Of a stretch of DNA of 64,000 nt, positions 1-9,346 are shown one piece after another (the stretch's first letter is position 1; every line of letters starts with the position of its first letter). Origin of the DNA: Chloroflexota bacterium (GTDB lineage Bacteria > Chloroflexota > Dehalococcoidia > DSTF01 > RBG-16-68-14). The DNA is taken from NCBI GenBank assembly GCA_022565155.1, contig JADFKB010000005.1, positions 1-64,000 on the forward strand, given 5' to 3'. The translations under genes were made by a program, and so were the position numbers. The notes beneath the pieces were generated by a model. The model was not told where the DNA came from. It ran no database searches and was given only the letters and a program-made list of their open reading frames with translations.

Positions 1-702
1 GGCTACACGGAAGACGTGTATATCAGACCCATCGCGTATAAGAGCGAAGAGGTGATCGGCCCGCGCATGCACGACGTCGCGGACGACTTCCTCGTCTTCG
101 TCATACCCTTCGGCAACTACCTGGACGCCGACGCCGGCATCCGCTGCATGACCTCCACCTGGCGTCGCGTCGACGACCTCGGCATCCCGGCGCGCGCCAA
201 AGTCAACGGCCTCTACGTCAACTCGGCGCTGGCGAAGACCGAGGCGCAGGAGAACGGCTTCGACGAGGCGATCATGCTGGACGATCGCGGCCACGTCTCG
301 GAAGGCAGCGGCGAGAACATCGTCCTCGTCCGGAACGGCAAGCTGATCACGCCGCCGGCGTCCGATAACATCCTGGAGGGCATCACCCTCAGCTCGGTGA
401 TCACTATCGCCCGTGACGAGCTGGGCCTTGAGACGGTCGAACGCTCGATCGACCGCAGCGAGCTGTACGTGGCCGATGAGTGCTTCATGACCGGCACCGC
501 GGCCCACGTCACGGCCGTGATCGAGGTCGACCGGCGGCCGATCGGCGACGGCAAGACCGGCGAGCTGACGCGCAAGCTCCAACAGCTCTACTCCGACGCC
601 ATTCGCGGCAAGAACGCCACGTACGCCCAGTGGGTGACGCCTGTGACGCCGCAGGCCGCCGGTGCGCCGGCCAGGAGCGCCAGGAGCGAGACTCTGGCGT
701 GA
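1..702 (+). CDS. ilvE: Branched-chain amino acid aminotransferase, 5' end outside window
   Basis: PLP-dependent class IV transaminase that interconverts Val/Leu/Ile and their 2-oxo acids, the last step of branched-chain synthesis. The frame is open from base 1, so the N-terminus lies upstream; about 233 of roughly 305 residues are present. Visible family signatures are the STWRR segment, the KVNGLY stretch whose Lys (codon 199-201) is the expected Schiff-base lysine, SEGSGENI, LEGITLSSV for phosphate binding, and the C-terminal ADECFMTGTAAH block. The tail after about residue 215 is Ala/Pro-rich and not conserved. The stop overlaps the GTG of the next gene by two bases, so the two are probably co-transcribed. 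Function is clear from motifs; the substrate is supported by the ilv/leu neighbourhood. Confidence 0.93.
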   Translation, partial: GYTEDVYIRPIAYKSEEVIGPRMHDVADDFLVFVIPFGNYLDADAGIRCMTSTWRRVDDLGIPARAKVNGLYVNSALAKTEAQENGFDEAIMLDDRGHVSEGSGENIVLVRNGKLITPPASDNILEGITLSSVITIARDELGLETVERSIDRSELYVADECFMTGTAAHVTAVIEVDRRPIGDGKTGELTRKLQQLYSDAIRGKNATYAQWVTPVTPQAAGAPARSARSETLA

Positions 703-1583
703 TCTCTGAGCTGCACCCGAACCGGGCTATCGGCACGCTGGTCGGCGGCGCGATCACGCTCTGGTGCTTCCTCTTCACCGGCGCGCTCCTCTGGCGCGGC
801 CTCACCCAGCCGATCGACCTGCCCGCCGTTGGCGCGTACGTAGCGGCGACGCTCTTCTTTAGCGTCGGCTGCCTCTTCGCCTACTGGACCTACGGCTGCC
901 TTTCGATGCGCTACTACCTGGACCGCAACGGCCTCACGATCCACTGGGGCGACATTCGGCAACTGATCCCGATGGACCGCATTCAGCGGCTGGTGCCCGG
1001 CCGCGAGCTACCGAACCCGAGGGTGACGGGCGTGAGCTGGCTGGGCCATCACGTCGGCCACGGTGACGTGGACGACCTGGGGAACGTCATCTTCTACGCC
1101 ACGCATCGCTCTCGCGACGAGCTGCTCTACATCGTCACCGCCGACCAGACGTACGCGATCTCGGTCGACGATGAAGTGCGCTTCGCAGAGGAGCTGCAGG
1201 GTCATCAGCGGCTGGGCCAGGTCGTCTCGCTGCCGCAGGTGACGGAGCGACACTCGATCGCCAGCCTGCCGTTCTGGCACGACCCGCTGGCGCAGCTTCT
1301 GGCGCTCGCCGCTGTCCTCGCCTGCACCGTCACGCTGGGCTACGTCTTCCACCAGTACCCCGGCCTGCCGGAGAGCATCCCCTTCCCCTTCGCCACGCTC
1401 GGCTTCGGCGAGAAGCGGGAGCTGCTCAGCATCCCGATCACCGGCCTCGGCCTGCTGGCCGTGAACCTGGTGCTGGGGTTCGCCCTTCACGCCGTCGATC
1501 GAGCGGTGGGCTACCTGCTCTTCCTAGCGGCTTTCGGCACGCAGGTAACGCTGCTGGCCGCTGCCATTATCACACTGAACTAG
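699..1583 (+). CDS. Membrane protein with bacterial PH-like domain
   Basis: About 294 residues from a GTG that overlaps the ilvE stop (GTGA). Two hydrophobic helices near residues 12-33 and 43-65 are followed by a soluble region starting near YYLDRNGLTIHWGD that resembles the bacterial pleckstrin-homology (bPH2/DUF304-type) fold seen after paired membrane helices. Three further hydrophobic segments follow near residues 195-215, 245-265 and 270-290. It is therefore an integral membrane protein with the PH-like domain probably on the cytoplasmic side. No catalytic motif is seen and no biochemical role can be given. A longer frame upstream overlaps ilvE in another phase and does not look coding, which favours the GTG start. 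Its stop codon lies inside a 21-bp tandem duplication. Confidence 0.75.
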   Translation: MISELHPNRAIGTLVGGAITLWCFLFTGALLWRGLTQPIDLPAVGAYVAATLFFSVGCLFAYWTYGCLSMRYYLDRNGLTIHWGDIRQLIPMDRIQRLVPGRELPNPRVTGVSWLGHHVGHGDVDDLGNVIFYATHRSRDELLYIVTADQTYAISVDDEVRFAEELQGHQRLGQVVSLPQVTERHSIASLPFWHDPLAQLLALAAVLACTVTLGYVFHQYPGLPESIPFPFATLGFGEKRELLSIPITGLGLLAVNLVLGFALHAVDRAVGYLLFLAAFGTQVTLLAAAIITLN

Positions 1584-1609
1584 TGGGGTATCACGCTGAA
1601 CGAGTGGGG
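1568..1609 (+). repeat. 21-bp imperfect tandem duplication across a stop codon
   Basis: Two adjacent 21-bp copies (1568-1588 and 1589-1609) differ at two positions. The first copy carries the TAG stop of the PH-domain gene; the second has GAG at the same place. The second copy is therefore non-coding, and the duplication probably arose after the gene's end was fixed. Confidence 0.8.
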
Positions 1610-1664
1610 CGCGAACGCGGCCGCGCTTCGGTACGCCGCACTTCGATACGGATGCCGTAGCGTC

Positions 1665-2102
1665 ATGCTTCCAATGGCGCACATCGCCTCCGCGCTGGTG
1701 GTGAACCGGGTGGCCGGACTGGATACCGGCATGGCGCCGGCCGTGGCAGGCGCTCTTCTCCCCGACGCTATCGATAAAACGCTCGCCTGGGTGCTCGGCG
1801 TCGTACCGGCGGCGAGGCACGCCGGCCACACGCCGCTCGCCGTCGCGGCCTTCGGCCTCGCCGGCTCCGCCCTGATCGGGAAGCGGTGGGGCGCGGCGTT
1901 CGCCAGCGCCTACGCCACCCATCTCGTCGGCGACCTCTGGCAGCACGGCCACGTCCCCTGGCTGATGCCGTTCAAGCGCTACCACGTCCGCGGCGAGCGC
2001 TGGAGCGTCGGCCTCGACCGCTCGACGCTGCTGCTGGAGGCGATCGGACTCGCAGCGATCGCTCTGCTCGCCAGACAACCGGCCGGCAGCCAGAGTTCGT
2101 AG
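1665..2102 (+). CDS. Small membrane protein resembling metal-dependent hydrolase family DUF457/YdjM
   Basis: About 145 residues with several hydrophobic segments. The pattern GALLPDAIDK near residue 29, an H-A-G-H segment near residue 50, and YATHLVGDLWQHG near residue 86 match the spaced Asp/His motifs of the LexA-regulated inner-membrane hydrolase-like family (DUF457), where LLPD and the H-x-x-x-D pair are conserved. The usual HRGxTHS motif is here only RHAGHT, so membership is tentative. The ATG at 1674 is an equally possible start; no clear Shine-Dalgarno site precedes either. It sits downstream of ilvE and the PH protein in the same orientation. Its activity is unknown for most of the family. 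Confidence 0.55.
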   Translation: MLPMAHIASALVVNRVAGLDTGMAPAVAGALLPDAIDKTLAWVLGVVPAARHAGHTPLAVAAFGLAGSALIGKRWGAAFASAYATHLVGDLWQHGHVPWLMPFKRYHVRGERWSVGLDRSTLLLEAIGLAAIALLARQPAGSQSS

Positions 2103-2134
2103 TCAGGTTTCACCTTGCAGGCGGCAGATGACAG

Positions 2135-2238
2135 AACCAGATACGCGCGCAGCGCTATCTGGGTGAGAGGAACCAGATACGCGCGCAGCGCTATCTGGGT
2201 GAGAGGAACCAGATACGCGCGCAGCGCTATCTGGGTGA
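2135..2238 (+). repeat. Three tandem 36-bp units, each a hairpin
   Basis: Units start at 2135, 2171 and 2207 (the third is cut after 32 bases) and are identical where they overlap. Each unit contains the 7-bp inverted arms CCAGATA and TATCTGG; inside them GCGC pairs with GCGC around a GCA loop, leaving one bulged C. RNA from this stretch would fold into three successive hairpins between the DUF457-like gene and the promoter of the T-box leader. No T-run follows, so these are not classical terminators, and there are no spacers, so it is not a CRISPR array. Confidence 0.85.
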
Positions 2239-2288
2239 ACTGGTACTGTAACCGCATACGATGCCATCATCGTTAGGGCTTCTCCCGG

Positions 2289-2317
2289 TTGACATCGCCT
2301 ATCGTGGGCAGTACACT
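2289..2317 (+). promoter_or_regulatory. Sigma-70-type promoter for the T-box/ilv transcript
   Basis: A perfect -35 TTGACA at 2289-2294 is separated by 17 bp from a -10-like TACACT at 2312-2317 (4 of 6 consensus bases). Transcription would begin near 2324, just upstream of the T-box stem I. Spacing and position support it; no mapping data are available. Confidence 0.6.
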
Positions 2318-2334
2318 GCATCACGATATATAAG

Positions 2335-2555
2335 GCGATGAAGGGGAGTAGTAAGAGCCTTCTAAGCCGCAGAGAGCCGGTGGTTGCTGCGAATCCGGCG
2401 CTGATCAGGCTCCCAACTCACCCCTGAGCCTTTGGGCCGAATGATGTAGGCCTGAACGGGTGCGCCCGTTATCGCGCATAGAGAGGTTCGGCTCGCGCCG
2501 GACAAGAAGGGTGGTACCGTCCTGTCCCCACGGGATCCCTTTGGGGGCGGGGCGT
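2335..2555 (+). promoter_or_regulatory. T-box riboswitch leader, probably leucine (CTC specifier)
   Basis: The stem I pieces are in canonical order: an AGTA element near 2347, the AGAGA bulge and GGTGG...TGCGAA apical region at about 2373-2398, and the specifier side near 2411-2430, where CTC (2417-2419) is preceded by AA and followed by A-N4-TGAGC, the usual context of a specifier codon. The T-box core GAAGGGTGGTACCGTC is at 2506-2521 and would pair with the uncharged tRNA acceptor end. A competing stem can form from CCCC (2526-2529) with GGGG (2543-2546). It lies about 270 bp before ilvB, so uncharged tRNA-Leu is expected to raise expression of the ilv/leu genes. Ile (ATC at 2404-2406) is a less well placed alternative specifier. 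Confidence 0.88.
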
Positions 2556-2576
2556 ATTGATCTAAGCGGAATTGAG

Positions 2577-2723
2577 ATGAACGTAGACAAGAGCGCATCG
2601 CTCCTGGAGGTGACCCCGGTTTCCCTAGCGGGAAACCGCGTCGTAATCGTATCTCCTCTTGCCCTCAGCCTGCTCGGGCTGCTGGGCGTCGGCCTGCTTC
2701 TGCTAGGCGGGCTGCAACCATGA
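2577..2723 (+). CDS. Candidate leucine-rich leader peptide (48 residues)
   Basis: A short frame from ATG 2577 encodes 48 residues, of which 14 are Leu, 7 Val and 1 Ile, with the run GLLLLGGL just before the stop. The stop codon at 2721-2723 directly abuts the first of two strong hairpins. That arrangement is what amino-acid attenuators look like. The peptide could instead be a tiny single-span membrane protein, since its second half is hydrophobic. No strong Shine-Dalgarno is seen. It lies between the T-box and ilvB, so if it works as a leader the operon has two stacked leucine sensors. This is inference from layout and codon content. Confidence 0.4.
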   Translation: MNVDKSASLLEVTPVSLAGNRVVIVSPLALSLLGLLGVGLLLLGGLQP

Positions 2724-2790
2724 GGTTCTCGGACGAACTGTAAACTGGCAAGAATCGCCCGAGAACCGGCCCCGAACATATCGGGGCCGG
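2724..2790 (+). terminator. Two adjoining hairpins, candidate attenuator
   Basis: Hairpin 1 pairs GGTTCTCGG (2724-2732) with CCGAGAACC (2759-2767). Hairpin 2 pairs CCGGCCCCGA (2766-2775) with TCGGGGCCGG (2781-2790) around a 5-base loop. They share two bases, so full formation of one partly opposes the other. Only a short T-poor stretch (ATCGTT) follows hairpin 2, which is weak for intrinsic termination. Both lie upstream of the ilvB Shine-Dalgarno and do not cover it. Confidence 0.5.
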
Positions 2791-2823
2791 ATCGTTACTA
2801 GGAACCGAGGAGGATACAGAGAC

Positions 2824-4532
<1,709 letters not shown>

Positions 4533-4536
<4 letters not shown>

Positions 4537-5102
4537 GCACGCATACGATCGTTGCGCTGGTGGAGAACCGGCCTGGCGTCCTGAACCGCATCGTCAGCAA
4601 GTGGCGGCAGCGGGGATTCAACATCGAGAGCCTCGCCGTCGGCCACAGCGAGGTGCCGGGGCTCTCCCGCATGACGTTCACCGTCGACGGCACAACGACG
4701 GACATCGACCAGGTGACCAAGCAGATGTACAAGGTGATCGAAGTCGTTAAGATCGCCGACCTGACGGAGCACGACATGGTGCACCGTGAGCTGGCGATGG
4801 TGAAGGTGACCGCGCCGCCGAAAGAACGGGGCGGCATCATGGAGGTCGTCGATATTTTTCGGGCCAAGATCGTCGATGTCGCCACGGAGTCCCTGATTAT
4901 CGAGGTGACGGGGACGGAAGAGAAGGTAGACGCCTTTCTGGAGATGGTACGGCCGTACGGGATCAAAGAGCTGGTGCGCACCGGCCGCATCGCGATGGCG
5001 CGCGGCGGCGGCACGCCGATGGCCATCGAGGGCGCCAAGGGCGAGCAGCACCGCTACCGCCCGGCCGGCGAAGGCAAAGCGAAAGTCGGGACGCTGATTT
5101 AG
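4533..5102 (+). CDS. ilvN: Acetolactate synthase, regulatory small subunit
   Basis: 189 residues; the ATGA overlap with ilvB indicates translational coupling in fixed stoichiometry. The N-terminal ACT domain is visible as HTIVALVENRPGVLNRI, RGFNIESLAVG and TFTVDG, the region that binds valine for feedback inhibition in this family. The second half, including ERGGIMEVVDIFRAKIVDV and IEVTGTEEK, is the usual second ferredoxin-like domain that activates the large subunit. Size is slightly longer than the 160-170 residue norm because of an extra C-terminal stretch after RTGRIAMARG. Confidence 0.96.
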
Positions 5103-5129
5103 GAGCTGGAGAAGGAGACATAACACATA

Positions 5130-6125
5130 ATGGAGATCTACTACGACAAGGACGCCGACATCGCGCTGTTGAAGGACAAGACGATCGGCATCGTCGGTTA
5201 CGGCAGCCAGGGCCACGCCCACGCGCTCAACCTAAAGGACAGCGGGATGAACGTCGTCGTCGGCCTCTACTCCGGCTCCAAGAGCTGGAAGAAGGCTGAG
5301 GACGCCGGGCTGCGCGTCGGCACCGTCGCCGATGTCGCGCGCGAGGCCGACATCGTCATGGTGCTGCTGCCCGACCAGGTGCAGAGCGAGGTCTATGCGA
5401 ACGAGATCGAGCAGGGACTCTCCGCCGGCAACATGCTCATGTTCGCCCACGGCTTCAACATCCACTTTAACCAGATCCAACCGCCGCCCGATGTTGACGT
5501 GACGATGATCGCGCCCAAGGGCCCCGGCCATATGCTCCGCCAGCTCTACAAAGAGGGCATCGGCATGCCCGCGCTGGTGGCCGTCCACCAGAACGCGACG
5601 GAGCTGGCGAAGCAGCTCGCGCTGGCATACGCGAAGGGCATCGGCTGCGCGCGCGCGGGCGTGCTGGCGACGACGTTCCGGGAGGAGACGGAGACCGACC
5701 TCTTCGGCGAGCAAACCGTGCTCTGCGGCGGCGTTACCGCCCTGATCAAGACCGCCTTCGAGACGCTGGTCGAGGCCGGCTACCAGCCGGAAGTCGCCTA
5801 TTTCGAGTGCCTGCATGAGCTGAAGCTGCTGGTCGACTTCATCCACGAGGGCGGCATGGCCTCGATGCGCTACACGATCAGCGACACCGCCGAGTACGGC
5901 GACTACACGCGCGGCCCGCGTGTGATCGATGAGCACGTGCGCGAGACCATGCGCCAGATCCTGCGCGAGATCCAGGATGGCTCGTTCGCGCGCGAGTGGA
6001 TTCTAGAGAACCAGGCCGGCCGCCCCGGCTTCCTCGCCCAGCGCAAGATCAACGCCGAGCACCCGATCGAGCAGGTCGGCGCGGAGTTGCGCGGCATGAT
6101 GAGCTGGTTGAAGAAGGACGAGTAG
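5130..6125 (+). CDS. ilvC: Ketol-acid reductoisomerase (class I)
   Basis: 331 residues, the normal short class I length. Converts acetolactate and acetohydroxybutyrate to dihydroxy-acids using NAD(P)H and Mg2+. The N-terminal Rossmann motif [17 protein letters not shown] is followed by a loop ([12 protein letters not shown]) of the type that reads the cofactor phosphate. Metal and substrate residues sit in the C-terminal knotted domain: DLFGEQ, the [12 protein letters not shown] helix and [13 protein letters not shown]. It follows ilvN by 27 bp with a GGAGA-type ribosome site, completing a standard ilvBNC unit. The next enzyme, IlvD, is not in the window. Confidence 0.97.
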   Translation: MEIYYDKDADIALLKDKTIGIVGYGSQGHAHALNLKDSGMNVVVGLYSGSKSWKKAEDAGLRVGTVADVAREADIVMVLLPDQVQSEVYANEIEQGLSAGNMLMFAHGFNIHFNQIQPPPDVDVTMIAPKGPGHMLRQLYKEGIGMPALVAVHQNATELAKQLALAYAKGIGCARAGVLATTFREETETDLFGEQTVLCGGVTALIKTAFETLVEAGYQPEVAYFECLHELKLLVDFIHEGGMASMRYTISDTAEYGDYTRGPRVIDEHVRETMRQILREIQDGSFAREWILENQAGRPGFLAQRKINAEHPIEQVGAELRGMMSWLKKDE

Positions 6126-6130
6126 CTAGG

Positions 6131-6829
6131 GTGAGCACCACGGCTGAGCAAGGCAGCGAACTGCGTACAGAGCGCACGACGGCGAAACGCCACCCGGAGC
6201 GCAGCACGCACGAGTTCGTGACGATCACGCGCATCCTCGATGAGGGGATCTACTGCCACATCGGCTTCTCCATAGATACCCAGCCGTTCGTCGTGCCGAC
6301 GGCTTACGGCCGGGAGGGACGCGCCCTCTACATCCACGGCTCGGCTGCCAGCCGTGCGCTACGTTCGCTTTCGGAAGGCCTGCCGCTCTGCCTGACGGTG
6401 ACGCTGTTCGATGGGCTGGTGCTGGCGCGCTCGGCCTTCCGCCAATCGATCAACTATCGTTCGGTGATGATCCTCGGCGTCGCGCATGTAGTGGCGGATG
6501 ACGATAAGGCGCGCGCGCTGCGGGTGATCACGGAGCACGTCGTCCCCGGTCGCTGGGCCGATGTCCGGCCGCCGTCGAGCCAGGAGCTGGAGGCGACAAC
6601 GGTGCTGAAGCTCGACATCAAGGAGGCCTCCGCGAAGATCCGCAGCGGCCCGCCGAACGATGACGAGGAAGACCACACGCTCCCCTGCTGGACCGGCGAA
6701 CTGCCGTTTACGCTTGAGGTACAGTCGCCGGTGCGCGATGCGCGGCTAGCGGCCGGCGTGAGGCCGCCAGCATACCTCACACAGTACCGCAGACCGTCGC
6801 GAGACGGCGCCGCGAGCGATGAAGTTTGA
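6131..6829 (+). CDS. Flavin-nucleotide-binding protein, pyridoxamine-phosphate-oxidase fold (NimA/COG3467-like)
   Basis: About 232 residues from GTG 6131, five bases after ilvC. The order of conserved pieces (H-E-F-V-T-I near residue 26, CHIGFSIDTQPFVVPTAYGRE, LYIHGSAASR, LTVTLFDGLVLARSAFRQSINYRSV, and VVPGRW) matches the split-barrel flavin-binding family that includes NimA-type nitroreductases. Such proteins bind FMN and most have unknown substrates. A more upstream start would run back into ilvC in another phase. It may be co-transcribed with the ilv genes, but nothing ties it to branched-chain synthesis. Confidence 0.8.
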   Translation: MSTTAEQGSELRTERTTAKRHPERSTHEFVTITRILDEGIYCHIGFSIDTQPFVVPTAYGREGRALYIHGSAASRALRSLSEGLPLCLTVTLFDGLVLARSAFRQSINYRSVMILGVAHVVADDDKARALRVITEHVVPGRWADVRPPSSQELEATTVLKLDIKEASAKIRSGPPNDDEEDHTLPCWTGELPFTLEVQSPVRDARLAAGVRPPAYLTQYRRPSRDGAASDEV

Positions 6830-6853
6830 TCCAATGTTGAGGAGATACCAGCG

Positions 6854-6928
6854 ATGAGATCGTACCGTGCGTCAGCGCTCAACCTGCGCCGGCCCTCTGC
6901 CCTTCCACGGAAGGACGAGGGGGCCTGA
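6854..6928 (+). promoter_or_regulatory. Possible short leader ORF with hairpin ahead of leuA
   Basis: A 24-codon frame starts at ATG 6854 after GAGGAGA and stops at 6926-6928. Its second half forms a long hairpin: GGCCCTC (6891-6897) with GAGGGGGCC (6917-6925), and inside it CCTTCC (6901-6906) with GGAAGG (6909-6914). The peptide holds three Leu codons. It could be a leuA leader, but no T-run follows the hairpin and the Leu codons are not clustered, so the case is weak. Confidence 0.25.
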
Positions 6929-6970
6929 ATCGCACAACACGCACGACATCGATTAGGAGGTTGAGCAGTC

Positions 6971-8521
<1,551 letters not shown>

Positions 8522-8562
8522 CCATGCCAAGAAATAATGACAAATACCAAGCCAAAAGTGAT

Positions 8563-8591
8563 TTGACAAAGAAAACCAGGCGTAGTAAAGT
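8563..8591 (+). promoter_or_regulatory. Promoter of the AbrB/PIN module
   Basis: TTGACA at 8563-8568, a 17-bp spacer, and TAAAGT at 8586-8591 (4 of 6). The stretch is noticeably A-rich compared with its surroundings, and it places the transcript start about 35-40 bp before the antitoxin ATG. Confidence 0.6.
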
Positions 8592-8634
8592 ATCAGAAGC
8601 GGCGCTTGTGTACCTGCCGCAAGAGGCTACAGCT

Positions 8635-8913
8635 ATGCCAAAGACGACACTGAGCAGCAAGTATCAGATCACTCTCCCAGCGCGGCTAGTGCGCGAGCTG
8701 GGCCTGCAGCCCGGAGACAAGCTCGCTGTTGAGTTGGAGGATGGGCATTTGGTGCTGCACCCGCAGCCCAAAGATTGGGTCGCGTATACGGCAGGATCGA
8801 TGCCTGGTTACTACGGGAAGACGAAGGAAGAGATCGACGCCTATCTTAGAGAGGTACGAGGCGACTGGGGCACGTATCTGGAAGAAGAGGAGGAGACATC
8901 CGAGAGCAAGTAG
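8635..8913 (+). CDS. AbrB/SpoVT-type antitoxin
   Basis: 92 residues from ATG 8635. The swapped-hairpin DNA-binding domain is plain at the N-terminus: TTLSSKYQITLPARLVRELGLQPGDKLAVE, then HLVLHPQP, as in MazE/VapB-like antitoxins. The C-terminal half (Y-Y-G-K-T-K-E-E-I-D-A-Y-L-R-E) ends in an acidic tail, the part that usually wraps the toxin. An in-frame ATG at 8524 exists, but starting there would put the promoter inside the gene, so 8635 is preferred. The PIN-domain gene overlaps its 3' end. Such antitoxins usually repress their own promoter, so autoregulation is expected. Confidence 0.85.
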   Translation: MPKTTLSSKYQITLPARLVRELGLQPGDKLAVELEDGHLVLHPQPKDWVAYTAGSMPGYYGKTKEEIDAYLREVRGDWGTYLEEEEETSESK

Positions 8914-9344
8914 CTGCGGCGAGGCGCATCTGCTTCGACACGAATACGATTATCTACCACCTGCACCGGGCCGAGCCGTACCATGAGGTCATCGAACAGC
9001 TCTTCAACACGGTTCGGGACGGGCAGAAGCAGGCGTTCGTCTCGGTCATCACGGAGTTGGAGTTACTGGTGCGTCCGTATCGCGAGGGCGATGGCTGGGA
9101 GGCCGAACAGGTTCGCATCGTCTTGGATGGTCCGGGGATGCATATCGTCGAGATGGACAGGCACGTGGCGCGCATGGGCGCTGAGATCCGCGCGAAGCGC
9201 GCCCTGTCGCTGGCGGACGCTACTATCGTCGCCACGGCCATCTACGCGAACTGCGATGTCATCGTCGGCAACGACGCCCGCTGCGCGCAGCGTGTCCGCG
9301 ATATCCCATACGTGCTGCTGGATGAGCTGGTAAAGGAGAGGTAG
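8898..9344 (+). CDS. PIN-domain ribonuclease toxin (VapC-like), non-canonical start
   Basis: PIN fold with its acidic residues visible: the first Asp in RICFDTNTIIYHL, Glu in SVITELELLV, Asp in LSLADATIVATA, and the final acidic site in VGNDARCAQRV. These form the metal site of the VapC-type RNases. The frame is open from 8850 to the stop at 9344, yet contains no ATG, GTG or TTG before the first catalytic Asp. The best-placed initiation is ATC 8898, right after AGGAGGAG; CTG 8865 is another option. That gives about 148 residues, normal for the family. Coupled translation from the overlapping antitoxin is plausible. A base error or a dead start is also possible. Confidence 0.78.
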   Translation: MREQVAAARRICFDTNTIIYHLHRAEPYHEVIEQLFNTVRDGQKQAFVSVITELELLVRPYREGDGWEAEQVRIVLDGPGMHIVEMDRHVARMGAEIRAKRALSLADATIVATAIYANCDVIVGNDARCAQRVRDIPYVLLDELVKER

Positions 9345-9346
9345 CC

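Noticed and set aside
2135-2238. CRISPR array
   Set aside because: Three 36-bp units look CRISPR-sized, but they are directly adjacent with no spacers and no cas genes are near.
1979-2257. Minus-strand protein with 12-residue repeats
   Set aside because: The repeated peptide is only the translation of the 36-bp DNA repeat, with no ribosome site, and it overlaps a better supported plus-strand gene.
2404-2406. Ile (ATC) as T-box specifier
   Set aside because: It lies before the 3' side of the specifier loop; CTC at 2417-2419 has the expected AA-xxx-A context followed by TGAGC.
8524-8634. Upstream ATG as start of the AbrB antitoxin
   Set aside because: It would place the promoter inside the gene and add 37 residues without family similarity.
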